NCBI GenBank assembly: GCA_037176885.1
Contig: JAWWNJ010000034.1
Location: forward strand, 1,426,001 to 1,490,000
DNA: 64,000 bases
Reading direction: 5' to 3'
Origin: Favolaschia claudopus
Taxonomy: Eukaryota; Basidiomycota; Agaricomycetes; Agaricales; Mycenaceae
Under the pieces are notes generated by a model. That model worked only from the letters and a program-made list of their open reading frames with translations, did not search any database and was not told the DNA's origin. The first letter of the stretch is position 1. Every line of letters begins with the position of its first letter. The translations under genes were made by a program, and so were the position numbers. Shown here in pieces: positions 37,440 to 49,578 of the stretch.

Positions 37440-40347
37440 ATGGATCTCGATAACAAGAACTCATGCAAACATTCTGTCAAAGCTGTAGAAGAGAAAGGCG
37501 GTGTTGAATCTGAGCAGATCTTGTACAATGCCCATATCAACACGACTGAACTCGACGAGCGCAAACTCATGCGAAAAGTCGATCTGTGGCTGGTTCCCTG
37601 GTTCTCCTTGCTCTATCTGCTCAGCTTCCTGGATCGCACAAGCATTGGAAAGTGAGCCTTCAAGTGTTTCGATAGCACAGGAATTCAAAGGCGAGATTGC
37701 AGCGCCAAGGTATGAAATCCAGTTACATGTAACGCGATATCAGCGATGTCCAAGCTAATCGCTGTTCTGCAGTTGTATAACTTGGAACGGGACCTGAAAA
37801 TTTCAGATATTCAATACCTGATATCCTTGACCGTATTCTTCATCAGGCAAGTCGGACGATTCCATTCCGCATCTATGAATTCATATCCCAATGACCGATT
37901 TAGCTACGCATTATTCGAGGTAACACCCCGCTGCCGTCTCGCATTCGAACTGAGTCTATTTGACGCAGGTCCCGTCTAACATCTTTCTGAAACGCCTGAG
38001 ACCCTCCGTTTGGTTCGCCATTCTCATGACGCTGTGGGGCCTTTTCATGGTGGGAAGGAAATCATTCTTAGCGCCATATCATATCTGATTCTCACAGACA
38101 CTCCAAGGGGTAGCTCATAATTACGGTGACCTTGTTGGCAAGTCCCGTTGAAAGTTCGATCTATCCTTGATGCTGAAAATGATTACTGCCCATAGCGCTG
38201 AGGTGGATGTTGGGATCATTCGAGGCCGGCCTCTACCCTGGTGAATTTTATCACATCTCACCAAAGTATTGCTCTGACTGTCTTGAAGGCATGGCATATC
38301 ATCTCAGTTGGTGCGTGACGATTGGAAGCTCAGAGCAGTCTTTCTCTGAAACATTGGAATTAGCTGGTATAAACGCTCGGAGCTTGGCGTGAGTTCTACC
38401 TTTCTGGCATCTTGAAAGCAAATCTCATATTATTTTGAAATGATGTACACGTAGATACGAACAGCTGTGTTCACTTCGGCCACGACCCTTTCTGGAGCCT
38501 TCGGAGGGCTGCTGGCTGTACGTGAATCGCTTTCTTGTCCAAATTGTTCACTGTATTTCATATTTTTCCTGAGGCTGCAATCTCAAACATGGACGGTCTC
38601 GGAGGAAAACCAGCCTGGGCTTGGATTTTGTGAGCAGTCCATCTTTCTCGATGATCGGCAGCTCAGAACAACATTTCCAGTATCATTGAAGGCCTTGTGA
38701 CGATTCTCGTTGGGATCGCTTCCTACTGGATGGTCCAGGACTTTCCGGATTCGGCGACGTTTCTTACGAAGGAGGAAAAAACATTTGTGATAAGAAGACT
38801 TCAAGGAGATGACCAGTATTCTGCGGCAGGTGAAAAGCTTCAGATGAAAAACGTGTGGTCAAGTTTCCGAGATTGGAAAACATGGATTTCAAGTACGTAT
38901 ATTGCACCTTTATGATCTGGTGAACATATACTGACGACAGTTTTGCAGTGATCCAACTCATGGTGTGCTTCTCCACTGAACTAAAGTGAACTGGTATAAA
39001 TGATGTGCGCTGGCAGGGCTGCGACATGCCTCTTTACGCGTTCTCCCTTTTCACTCCGTCGATTATCAATCAGGTAACTTACTCGATTTCATCCGAATCC
39101 GTTGATTTGAATTGATCATGACCAACAACTGCCTGTTCATTCAGCTAGGTAAGAAACGATCTCCCGCACGATCAAGCAAGCACCTTCTCAGCCTTGTGAC
39201 TATCAGGATTTCGTGCGACTCCCGCAAACCTACTCACGGTCCCCATCTATGCATTCGCGGCCGTTGTTACGTGAGAGAGAACCTCGTTTCAAATTTTCTA
39301 ATCAAGTTCAACTACCTCCAGATGTTGTGTTGCTCTATATGCGGACAGACATGGCCGCAGAGGATGGTGCAACATGTACGTTGAATCTCTGTTTTTCCCT
39401 CGACTGATCCTGTTAATCGTCATTATCAGCATAATGCTTTCTCTCGGTCAAGAATCTGATGTCTTCACTCATCTACATTGCGCTGATCGTCAGCAGGCGG
39501 GATTGGTTATATCATTCTGATTGTTTCGCGCAATGCGGCGCTGTCTTATTTCGCTGTGTTCGTAGCTACTTGGTGTGTTTCATTTTTCCTTTACTTTTTC
39601 CGACAAAATCACACATTCTACTGCTCCATAGCGGGATTTTCCCTGTCGTTCGTATGTTTTTGTTCTATTGTCTACTTATCAACAAGGATCTTGATACGTT
39701 TCCAGCCAACACTGTGTGAGTAATCATTATCTACTTTCCGAACCTCATCGCTCAATTTGGCAAAGAACTTGGATTGCGAACAACTTTGAAGGGTCGTATA
39801 AACGTGGAGTTACGCTCGCACTTGCAATCAGCATGTAAGCACATCAGACATCGTCCTAACATTGCATCTTCACAAGTCACTTTGCAGGGGAAATGTCAAT
39901 GGCGCAGTCAGTTCAAACGTTGTACGTCATTGGTGCATTCTATCGAGGTAGCAGAAAATGAATATCGATTACAGTATCGAGCTCGCGATACCCCATGGTA
40001 TTCACTAGGTAAGTAGACGTAGTTTTGTCGAATATTGAACACTGTTTCTAACGAACGATCATTCCAAAGGGCACGGTAAGCTTTTGCGTATCATTTTAAC
40101 TACTTCAAGGAACCTGATCTCGTCTACATGCGCAGGTCTTGTACTGATGTACATCTGCATCGGCATAACGGCCAACTCGGCGATGTTGTATTTGTTGAAG
40201 AAGGAGAACGCCAAACGCGATCGTGGAGAGAGGAAGGAAGTCATCGGATTTGAGCTGGAAGACAATGGGAACGGGCGGTATGCGACAGTTGAGGATGCGA
40301 AGAGAGAGAAAGGAGATAACTGGAGTGGCTATAGGTATATTCTGTGA
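37440..40347 (+). CDS. MFS transporter, allantoate permease-like (paralog B)
   Basis: The ATG at 37440 starts a hydrophilic region leading to DERKLMRKVDLWLVPWFSLL and LLSFLDRTSIGN. Later exons give KLYNLERDLKISDIQYL, YALFEVPSNIFLKRLRPS, LMTLWGLFM, RWMLGSFEAGLYPG, WYKRSELG, TLSGAFGGLLA, IIEGLVTILVG and QDFPDSATFLTKEEK. The end is GLVLMYICIGITANSAM and a tail closing with GDNWSGYRYIL. Order and spacing match the paralog at 33182-36079. The intron at 37847-37903 has a GC donor (GCAAGT) instead of GT; splicing there rebuilds the expected S-YALFEVPSN junction. The protein should have about 12 helices and sit in the plasma membrane as an organic-anion symporter. Exons in 38230-38460 and 39000-39900 were only roughly placed. 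Confidence 0.78.
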
Positions 40348-42508
40348 ACTGAAGAGTCAAGGCGAGGAATGAAAACTCGTACAACTGGATGTTTCGCTTC
40401 CACTGGCAAGTCGTAGTGCTAAAATAATCAAGATTCCAGATGAGGGACGGTAGACGCGACGATTCGAAGTGACCAGCGGCTTTGGTGTGCTAACACAGCT
40501 TCAATGCTGAGAATCATAACGGACAGTACTCCCCATCTACGCTAGTTTCCGACGCTTCAATCTCCAGTTGCATCCCCGCTTTCCTCATTTTGGATATACA
40601 TGTCGATAACCGCGTTACAGTGTTGCCCTGATTTCTCCAGGGACGCGAGCATACGAGATAGAACTCCCATCAACCTGGGGGAGCGATCTCCGCCTAGATG
40701 AAGGCTGAGTGACGGAATTGCCTCCAATATTGGAGAGATGCCATTGATTCCTGCTTGAATTCCATTCGCCCCGACGTGAAATGAAAAATTGAAGGTTTCG
40801 ATGCTGGAGGCTCTGCTGAGGAACGTGAGCTGTTTGAGTTGAATTTCTATCTCAGAGACTCGGAGCCGGAGCCGGAGACGGAAGTTTTCTGGCTGCATTT
40901 ATGGTTCAGTTGGTGGGAAAACGGAGGTGGGAGGCGGTGGCAGATAACAGTTGAGAAAGTGGCAAGAGGTGGCAAGATGCAAGAGGACGCGGCAAGATGC
41001 GGACGCGGTCCCGTGACATCATCCAAGTTCAATACTGCAATCTGGGCGGTCTACAGGGGCTTAGTCTCTTGTAAACAGACGCTACAACACAATGGTCCTC
41101 GTACGTGCGGTGTGTTGTAGCAGGGGCTGTCGTATTTGAAACTTGAAGGCTCGAGTGTAATTATCGAAAGACGAAATTTTTAATTTTTTCATCAGTATTC
41201 ACGCATCCGATAGAATCCTAGGTTTTTACCATGCCTGTCGGAAACGTGGGCAACGTGGCAATGGCAGGAAATAGAGCTGCATGCATCGTCCTCAGTAATG
41301 GTACCAGCGATTTTTGGCCATGCTATGTACTAGATTCGGTGTGTGAGTTAATCCGAACAAAGAAATCCACGCGACAGAAACGAGTAATTCGGTTGCTCAT
41401 TCGCAGTCACTATCAACTGGGACCAGGTGAAGCTTGCGGACTGCTTCAACTGACAAGATGTCCCAAAATTCGGGCAAGAATCTCAGCGGGATTGGACAGG
41501 AAAGCCAACTGAGCGCGGAATTTCCTTTGTGGTTGAATACGTTCACTTATGATCGATCGAAAGGCGCGATAATTGGTGCTGCGGCGTTACATAAGGGAAC
41601 GGTCTCTCATGGATAACAAGCATCCAGTACCAAGTGAGAATGAAGTTGCCGAGTGTACGTGATCCCGTAAAAGAGATAGGTATCCCGTCATCCCTAGAGT
41701 TGGAGACGCGGTACGACGTCGAGTTCAACCTCTGGGCGGGATTTCATGTCGAGTGACCTGTATCAAGTCAATATCGACGGGTTTTTGTCTTACTTTGACC
41801 AAAAGTCTGAGACAAAACGAGAGAGACTGAACCACGGATCAGATGCCGGCAGGTGATGGACCGACACTGACACAGAAAAGTGAGAGAACATTGGAAGGAC
41901 ATGACGCCCGACTCGGACGAAGGGAAGATACGGTCTCGGCGGACCCCACACCTCAGCCAGACTGCATGCATGCAAGGGTTGGTGTCAAATACCATCCGAG
42001 TCGCTCGCGACCGCAATCGACGGATAAGTACTGGCCCCGACCCGCAATCAAGTCCGTCGGTCCATTTTTTTTCGACCCAGAACTGCGCCATAGTCGGAAG
42101 GAAGGGATTGGTACGAAAACTTGCAACTGGCAAGTGAAACCAAGACGATCAGGAGACGTGTTGTTACGCGGCGCGTCGTTTTTTGTATGTGAGACATGCT
42201 TTTGTACATGAGACATTCATATTGATGTGGGACTGGATAGGCGACAATGAGGCAGACGAGGAGAGAGCAGGAGAGAGCCAGATAATTGGTGTTGAGATAG
42301 ACCAAAGTAGCTTTAGTCTATAGGCGGTTGCTGGCAGCGCTGAGGAAGGGAGATGATGGACGTGATAAAAAGAGAAAGGTAACGAAAACTGATGAGACAT
42401 TTTGCAAAAAACGTATGATCTGATTTTTAGCCGGGATGGGGCGACTGCGTTTCGAATATAAGTCCAATTCAATCTTGCTCTCCACTTCCATCTTCTCCCC
42501 AAACCACC
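40348..42508. other. Gene-poor stretch upstream of HMG-CoA synthase
   Basis: About 2.2 kb. Two short open frames were considered: 113 codons on the minus strand at 40557-40898, and about 52 codons on the plus strand near 41460-41616. Neither has a motif or splice support. A TATAAG string at 42457-42462, about 47 bases before the HMG-CoA synthase ATG, is a plausible TATA box. Confidence 0.4.
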
Positions 42509-44210
42509 ATGACCATCCCCATGAACTCCTCCTCCACCTACGACGCGCCCCGTCCCAAGGACGTCGGTATCCTCGCTATGGAGACCTACTTCCCTCTCCG
42601 CGTGTGTCTTCATTTTTTTTTCTTGTTGTCGCGTGGTCTTGAGACAGACGTATAGTGCATCTCTGAGGCCGACCTCGAAGAGTATGACGGTGTGTCCAAG
42701 GGCAAATACACCATTGGTCTCGGCCAGGAATACATGGCATGGCCTGATGACCGGGAAGACATCAATTCTTTCGCCCTCAACGGTCCGTATTGTCTCTCAC
42801 GAGCGGCGTCTTCATCTCAACCAACTCAACAGCCGTCTCTGGCCTCCTTGAAAAATACAACATTGACCCCAAGTCCATTGGTCGCATCGATGTTGGCACT
42901 GAAACTATCATCGACAAGTCGAAATCCGTCAAGACCACCCTTATGAGCCTTTTCGCCGAGTCGGGCAACTTCGATATTGAAGGTATCGACTCCAAGAACG
43001 CGTGCTACGGCTCCACCGCTGCTCTATATAACGCTATCAACTGGGTCGAGTCCAGCTCTTGGGACGGCCGCAATGCTATTGTTGTTGCTGGAGATATCGC
43101 TGTCTACGCTAAGGGTGCTGCACGCCCTGCTGGTGGTGCCGGTGCATGCGCTATGCTCATCGGCCCCAACGCCCCCGTTGTCTTCGAATGTAAGTCTATT
43201 TCCTTTTTCTTCGCATCCCCACTTTCTTGTCCGACCCTGTTCCTTGATCTTGAAAACCAGCATTGAATACTGACGTTTTGGGACTAGCTATCCATGGCAC
43301 ATACATGGCCGACACCTACGACTTCTACAAGCCCAACCTCTCTTCCGAATACCCGGAAGTCGACGGGCCCGTCTCCGTCGTAACCTACATCCAAGCCTTG
43401 GACGAAGCCTACAAGGTCTACAAAGCCAAAGCCGCCAAGGCTGCCAAGAAAGCCGCCCACCTCAATGGCAACGGCCATGCCAACGGCGACGCGGCCCCTG
43501 CCCCCTCCTTCTCCCTCGACGATGTCGACTACGCCCTCTTCCACAGCCCCTACGGCAAACAAGCCGTCAAGGGCCACGCCCGCATGCTCTTCAACGACTT
43601 CCTCTCCTCCCCATCCTCCCCGCACTTCGCCGCCATCCCCGAAGCCGACCGCACCACCTTCCTCTCCCACACACCCAAAGCCTCCCTCACCGACAAGAAC
43701 GTCGAAAAGACCTTCATCACCGCTGGCAAGAAGAGCTTCGCCACGAAGGTCGACCCCGCGATGGCGTGCTCGAAGCGACTGGGTAATATGTACACCGCGT
43801 CGCTTTATGGGTGTCTCGCGAGTCTACTATCGACGGTTCCGAGTGCGGAGCTGCAGGGCAAGCGCGCTAGTTTGTTTGCATTTGGTAGTGGGTGCGCGGG
43901 CAGCTTCTGGACTCTGAAGGTCAAGGGCGACACGACGGAGATTGCACAGAAGATGGATCTGCTGAATCGGTTGAAGAAGATGAAGGTTGTGCCGTGTCAG
44001 GAGTTTGTGGATGCCTTGGAGGTGCGTTTGATTCTTTTTATTCTCTCTGGTAAAATCTCTGACGTGCGAGTACAGCTGCGCGAGAAAAACCACAACGCAG
44101 TGAACTTCACACCGGAGGGCTCCATCGACAACATCTGGCCCGGCGCATACTACCTCGACCGCGTTGACGAGAAGTACAGGCGGAAATACGTCAAGGCTCC
44201 CTCGAAGTAA
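42509..44210 (+). CDS. ERG13: Hydroxymethylglutaryl-CoA synthase (mevalonate pathway)
   Basis: The enzyme condenses acetyl-CoA with acetoacetyl-CoA to HMG-CoA, the entry to sterol and isoprenoid synthesis. Five exons join in frame: 42509-42601, 42656-42782, 42833-43189, 43288-44021 and 44076-44210. They give 481 residues, the normal fungal length. The catalytic Cys lies in [10 protein letters not shown], the general-base Glu in [11 protein letters not shown], and the substrate His in [23 protein letters not shown] near the N-terminus and [11 protein letters not shown] near the C-terminus are further family blocks. An Ala/Lys then Asn/Gly-rich insertion precedes the FHSPYGK block. The absence of a signal peptide or presequence fits the cytosolic enzyme. 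The ATG at 42509 has a good context (CACCATGACC) and a TATA-like string upstream. Confidence 0.95.
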
Positions 44211-44755
44211 TTTTCTTGCTTATCTGGGTGCCTTCGATACGTTGCCGTGTCAAACGTGGTGCGGTTGGTGCGGGTGGTAACATTGCTGAGCTGCACATTG
44301 GATTTTGCGCTGGCAATATTTTCACGGCGCGTTCGCTAGATCTAGTAGAGCTGACGATGCACATTTCATTTAGAGTTCAATGTAACAGCTAGTAATTACC
44401 TACAATATGCAATGTAGACTGCATGCATCGAGGATACGTGCACGAGCACAAGTGTGGTCGAGAGGTTCTCTCGCATATCAGCCACGAATCTTGTGCGAGG
44501 AAGTTTACAGCCAAAGACGCCACTGGTCCCAATCTGTCCAATCGGCCCGGGCGCTTGCCGACTCGCGGTATTTACTATTATTATGACTCTTCCCAACCTT
44601 CGGCTAGCTTCGGCTTTCTCCCTCCCTCCGAGTCGCGGCTCTCATGAACGCTCACAACGGCGTGCTCATTGCCAAGAAACTACAAGATACAACAGGCGTA
44701 AAAAAGCACACAGACCGAGTTTGCCACTTGCAACCCACAAGCAACTGCTGGGTCA
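44211..44755. other. Intergenic stretch between convergent HMG-CoA synthase and bZIP genes
   Basis: Both flanking genes end here, so it contains two 3' UTRs. No supported gene was found. Confidence 0.45.
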
Positions 44756-45823
44756 TTATGAATCCATGGACTCGGACGACAAACGAATCCCGTACTCGCG
44801 CAATAACACATCCATCATCTTACATCTCTCTTTCCACTTCAACACCTCTTGCGTCAGCATTTCTTTCTTCTCTTCCAGTTGGCGTTCATATCTTTTTCTG
44901 CGCTCTCGAGACTCCGCTTGCGCGAATTTGTTCTTCTCGCGTCTCTTCAGAAGCTTCAGCTTCTCTCCATCATCAAGTATAGGATATAAGTCATCCGCCT
45001 CGCTCTCTTTCTTGACAACAACGGTTTCCATCTCCTCGACGACGCTCCGCTTTTGTTTCTTGTAGAGAGGCTCGCGATCTCTGTGCGTGCGTGCGGATCT
45101 AGCAGGGGTTCGCGTGGGCGGAGGTGGGATGACGCCTCGGCCACGGTCCATCTCCTTCCTGGCCTTGGCCACGGATTCAATCGCGGCGTCCATAGAGAAA
45201 ACGCCAGGGGGGTGCTGGCCGAACATGGATGACTGGTCATCGGGGTGGACTATAGCCGCGTCATCGCCCATGTCGATCTCGTGCTGAGGCAGGAGGGGAG
45301 TGAGAAGGAGAGGCGTCTCTGCGGGGCTCAGAGTCGCGCATTCCGACAGTGGAGTACCGGGATAGTACGATGGGTGAGCGGAGTACATGGTACTCTGTCC
45401 ATCGTCGCTGTCGCGCCAATCCTGATGCTGGGACGCGCCTGCGGAGTCGACCCATCTGCTCCCATTGCGACCGCTGTTGCTCAATGGACGAGTAGTTGGT
45501 TCGGCACTATATCCATGGTACAAGGGCTGCGGCTGCGAGTTACAATGATCAAAACTGGTGACTGGTCGCTGTGCGGTCCAGTGGTTGGTGTGATCATTCA
45601 AGGGAACTGCGCAGGCGGGACTCCATTGCACATTGGGTGCCAGACTACTCAAGGCGATGGGTGGATATGAAGGGATGGGGGACGGGTGAGTCTGAAAAGT
45701 GGACTCATGATTTGGGAACGCTGACTTTGGGTAGGTATACCCTGACGATGTTGCTGCGGTACCGGACGACGACGACGACGCCACCGCTGGCCCGTTGAAG
45801 TAGTAAGGATATTGCGCTTCCAT
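44756..45823 (-). CDS. bZIP transcription factor (factor 1)
   Basis: A single exon of 355 residues. The first 280 residues are Ser/Pro/Tyr/Gln-rich and disordered-looking, typical of an activation region. The basic region near the C-terminus reads REKNKFAQAESRERRKR and carries the N-x7-R DNA-contact spacing. It is followed by a short Leu/Met zipper (LEEKKEMLTQEVLKWKERC, then MMDVLLREYGI). The start at 45823 was chosen at MEAQYPYYF; an upstream in-frame ATG at 45889 adds 22 residues without recognisable character. The gene faces away from a second, different bZIP gene 1.1 kb away. Targets are unknown. HMG-CoA synthase lies on one side and the hydrolase/monooxygenase block on the other, past the second bZIP gene, so either could be under its control, but nothing in the sequence shows this. 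Confidence 0.85.
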   Translation of the reverse strand: MEAQYPYYFNGPAVASSSSSGTAATSSGYTYPKSAFPNHESTFQTHPSPIPSYPPIALSSLAPNVQWSPACAVPLNDHTNHWTAQRPVTSFDHCNSQPQPLYHGYSAEPTTRPLSNSGRNGSRWVDSAGASQHQDWRDSDDGQSTMYSAHPSYYPGTPLSECATLSPAETPLLLTPLLPQHEIDMGDDAAIVHPDDQSSMFGQHPPGVFSMDAAIESVAKARKEMDRGRGVIPPPPTRTPARSARTHRDREPLYKKQKRSVVEEMETVVVKKESEADDLYPILDDGEKLKLLKRREKNKFAQAESRERRKRYERQLEEKKEMLTQEVLKWKERCKMMDVLLREYGIRLSSESMDS

Positions 45824-46964
45824 ACTTGAGATGATATACTGGTGCGAGCCACGCGTTCCAGTTGCTCTGGCTTTGGTGAAAGAATGCACTCACGATTTAA
45901 TGCTCAGACTGGGTGTGGAGTAGTGGGTCAAGAAACGCGTCTGCGCAATTGTGTGTACACGTCTGCGCTTTTAAAGGATCCATTGTGCACAGCCACCCAA
46001 GTACCAAATCCTTCAAGATGTTGCTGTTGAACACGTAACCCATTAGAAGCCTTCAGAAGCTTGCGGCGATCCTTTCGATGCTTGAGAACAAGCGCAGCTT
46101 CCAGCGCCTTTGTCGTTGCCCTTTTAGCCCATGCCCTCCAAAACTAGCTGTCTACACCCACAATTGGCTGGTCAAGCAGGTGTGGGCGCAATCTCGAGAC
46201 TTCTTCTGGTGGCCTTCGTCTCTCGAGTCAGGGTATTCGCACGCATCCGCGCGGTCTCCTATCATAGAAGCTTAAATACCTTTGACGCCGCGGTGATGAG
46301 GCCATTTGGCGTCTACCGCCCAATTTGTCTTGCTGCGTTTTTCCGCCTCTCGCTGGCAATGGAGATGCTTTCTCTTCGGAATATCCATCTCCTCCGTGCA
46401 CTGTCCTCGGTCTGGCAATCTATCACACAAGACAAGTAATCCCTATATCCAAGCGCCCGCTGCTGCTGTCGCTCCCGGTTCACCACGTTTACTAGCGACT
46501 GGCAATGGGATAGCATTCGGAAATGCGCACTTAATGAAAGACGGGCACCAGGTTCACTACAGACAAGCAATCCATCATCCAACCATCGTTCTCTGATGCG
46601 AAACTTGATGCGACCCGTGCCGGTGAAGATAGCCCCCGACTCCGACCTTGACGACTCCCAGATTGTCGCTGCGCGGCGGCGCTCGCTGGGCTGTGTCACC
46701 AATGAGTCACAGCCGCCGTCACTGGCTTCTCATCTTTCACCGCGAAGGTCGTTCTCAGAGGCCTTCGCAACGACCTGCCCCGTCAAGATCTTGTTCGCTG
46801 GCCGCAGAGCCGAAAACGGCAGGGCTGTGCGATAGCCACCGCCGATCTTTCAGTCACTTACCGTGATTATAGTATAAGTTTAACGCGCATTTGCTCTAGC
46901 CGGACGTCTACCTCTACTAGAGATACCCTAGTACGCGTCGATCTTTCCCTCCATCGCACATCCC
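45824..46964. promoter_or_regulatory. Divergent promoter region between two bZIP genes
   Basis: This region of 1.14 kb lies between two bZIP start codons pointing outward. Short open frames near 46306-46702 on both strands lack any motif. A TATAAG string near 46872-46880, about 90 bases upstream of factor 2, may be its TATA box. Confidence 0.4.
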
Positions 46965-47591
46965 ATGGAACCTAACACGAACGATATGAACATGTGGACA
47001 TTCAGCCCCAACACCGACATTAACATGCCCAGCTCCTTTGACTCACAAAACGCAGAGGCGTATATCGACGACGAATCGCAATTTGTTACCCTTCCCCTCC
47101 CCGACTCTGGCAGCCCTGTTGCGCCGCTTACGGGCTCTTCCAGCGAAGCTTCTCCCTATGCGCCTCATAACATTCCCCTCCCCGACGACGCTGCGCCATT
47201 TGGCCATGGGTATCCGCATCCCCAGCACGCCTACGTCATCCCGCGACGGCGCAGGAGCCACGACCGCACCCCCACTGCGCACGCGGGAGGATTCCACTAC
47301 ACGCACAATAACGACCCCAACGCAATGATTCACGCGCATATGGACGCCGCTGCGCGTCGGCGGCGGAAAAACACGCTCGCGGCGCGGAAGACGCGGCAGC
47401 GCAAGGCGGAGTATATCCTCAGCTTGGAGGAGACGGTCCGTGTTTTGGAGGGGGAGGTGACGGTGTGGCGGGAGAGGGCGTTGGTGGCGAGGGAGTTGTT
47501 GAGGGCGAGGGGGTTTGATTTTGATTTTGGCTCGGAATCCGAGTATGATTTGGGCGGGCACGGGCATGGGCACGGTGGGGACGCCCCTTGA
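46965..47591 (+). CDS. bZIP transcription factor, Gcn4-like (factor 2)
   Basis: A single exon of 208 residues. The N-terminal half is acidic and rich in Asp, Ser and Pro, as in an activation domain. The basic region RRRRKNTLAARKTRQRKAEY has the N-x2-A-A-x-K-T-R pattern of the Gcn4/CpcA group and the N-x7-R spacing. The zipper SLEETVRVLEGEVTVWRERA follows. The C-terminus is unusual for the group: after the zipper come a short Phe/Asp stretch and a Gly/His run (GGHGHGHGG) that could bind metal or be low-complexity filler. Gcn4 itself activates amino-acid synthesis genes, but the match is by pattern only. The ATG at 46965 follows CCC and has no competing upstream in-frame ATG nearby. Confidence 0.85.
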   Translation: MEPNTNDMNMWTFSPNTDINMPSSFDSQNAEAYIDDESQFVTLPLPDSGSPVAPLTGSSSEASPYAPHNIPLPDDAAPFGHGYPHPQHAYVIPRRRRSHDRTPTAHAGGFHYTHNNDPNAMIHAHMDAAARRRRKNTLAARKTRQRKAEYILSLEETVRVLEGEVTVWRERALVARELLRARGFDFDFGSESEYDLGGHGHGHGGDAP

Positions 47592-48234
47592 ATCGAAGGG
47601 TGTTATTGTTATTGTATTTCTTCGCTTTCGTTTCTTGCTTTTCTAGAAATGCTCTCCAACACTACTATTGTATCCAATTTAGCTCTCGCTGTACTATCGT
47701 TGTACACCTTCTTTGTATCTTACTCACCCAACAGCTGCTGTAATAGATTTACTTCCTTTTTTGGTCAACCCATCTTTTGCTCCGAACTGCGACTGCTGTG
47801 GCGAGATCACTTTCCGTCAGGCTAAGACTCAGCTTCTCTCTGTCAAGAAAACCATTGTACGGCGAAACTCTGCCAACTACTTGATTTGCCTCACCTAAAA
47901 TCTGGTGTCCCTGCATTGATTTGCGGGCCTCATCTGCCCGTCGGGACGGCCTGGAGTGGAAGTGTTTCAGTCAAGTTTCAGTCTGGTAGTGTCCGGCGTT
48001 CAAATTGACTTTCTCAATCGCAAGCTCGGACGTTTAGCACGCCAAGTTCGAAAGCCTGTGATAAAAAAGGGCGCGAGGTGTTACTGACGCAGACACTTAC
48101 CAAGCAAAGCATCTTTAAGCTCTGCAAATCTCCGTGTTGACTAACGCGTTCAATTCGGCTGTTCAATTCGGCTATCCTCTGCTATATAACACTTGTTTTC
48201 GCTCAATGGTCGATCCCAAACGGTCCCAACCAAT
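47592..48234. other. Intergenic stretch with TATA box for hydrolase gene 1
   Basis: About 640 bases between the bZIP factor 2 stop and the first metallo-hydrolase ATG. TATATAA at 48183-48189, about 50 bases before the ATG, is a good TATA box. No supported gene. Confidence 0.5.
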
Positions 48235-49578
48235 ATGCGGTCTCTTCTCTTCATCGCAGCGCTAGCCGGTACTTCCACCGCTTCGTCGTGGCACGACTTG
48301 GGCATCCCCCGTTCCTCTTCAACTGTTGACGTTCGCGTCTTCAATCAAGGCAATCTCACTTTCGACAACACTGCCCACTCGTTCTGGCTCCCAAATTTAC
48401 CGGGTCGGGAGGACATAGTCGCGCCGATTTATTCATTCCTCGTCGAGCACAAGTCTTCCAACACTCGCGTCTTGTTCGATGCCGGAATCAGGAAAGACCC
48501 TCTGAACCTGGCTCCGAGCGTGCGGCAGCTGTTCACGTCCGGAATCGCCCACCTCGAGCAATCGGGAGACATCGTCGATTTGCTCACGGCTGGAGGCATC
48601 TCACCTGCGAGTATAAATACGGTGATTTGGAGGTACATACCCTTGCTCGATGTTTGGTATTTTCGTCTCATCCACTTCGCAGTCATGCACACTTGGACCA
48701 TACCGTGCGCTTCTTCAGCATTTGTATTGTACGAAATCCCACTCATCGAATTACTTTCCAGGGAGACATGTCTCGCTTCCCCAACACTACCGAGCTATTA
48801 ATTGGTCCGGAAACCGACACTCAGACTTATCCTGAGTTTGCCAATGCGTCGTTGGTGGCTAGCGATCTAGCGTGAGTTGGCCGGATGTCTTCTTTTCCCG
48901 TGTCTCAATGGTTTTTCTAGCGGCCGGAAAGTGACCAAAGTAAATTTCGCCACCGCCAAACTTACCTTCAGCGGCTTGAAAGCCATCGACTTTTTTGGAG
49001 ACGGAAGCTTCTACTTGTTGGATACTCCAGGTGTACGTAGGCTTAAATTTTTCCGGCATAGCATTGCGATTTCTAACAACGACCCACAGCACTTGCCCGG
49101 CCACCTGTCGGCCCTCGCTCGCGTCACACCCACAACCTTTGTCTCCCTCGCTGGTGACACCTTCCACCACGTCGGCCAAGCGCGTCCACGACCTGCACTC
49201 CAGAAGAGCATCCCCTGCCCCGCACACCTCCTCGAAGAAGCCAAAACCTCCATCTCCACAGACTACTTCTGGTCCCCCCACTCACACACCGGGTCCTTCG
49301 ACCTGAGCTCGCGCTCCCAGCAGTTTCTGTCTATATCCGTTCTCCCCGATTCGTTCTACGCGGACCCCATAAAGGCGCAAGTGTCGTTGGAGAAGGTCGC
49401 GACGTTTGATGCGGACCCAGATATCCTTGTCATCGTTGCGCATGATATCAGCGTGAGGGATACGCTGCCGTATTTCCCGAAGTATTTGAACGATTGGAAG
49501 AAGAAGGGGTTGAAGGAGAAGACGGTGTGGAATTTCGTGGGTAAGAGTAATCCGGCGAATTTGTTTACACCCCTGTGA
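48235..49578 (+). CDS. Secreted metallo-beta-lactamase-fold hydrolase 1 (lactonase-like)
   Basis: Exons 48235-48632, 48683-48704, 48762-48871, 48921-49032 and 49090-49578 give 376 residues. A signal peptide (MRSLLFIAALAGTSTA) comes first. The zinc motif HAHLDH lies at residues 134-139; part of it sits in a 22-base exon, so it appears only after splicing. Further ligands are visible: His in DTPGHLPGH, Asp in SLAGDTFHH, and His in VAHDISVRD. This is the full set known from N-acyl-homoserine-lactone lactonases and relatives. The enzyme should hydrolyse a lactone or ester outside the cell, but the substrate is unknown. The 3' part from 49211 is the left end of a 4182-base duplicated unit and is identical to the 3' part of hydrolase 2. 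A TATA box lies about 50 bases upstream. The stop at 49576-49578 overlaps a possible donor, so a short extra exon cannot be excluded. Confidence 0.85.
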
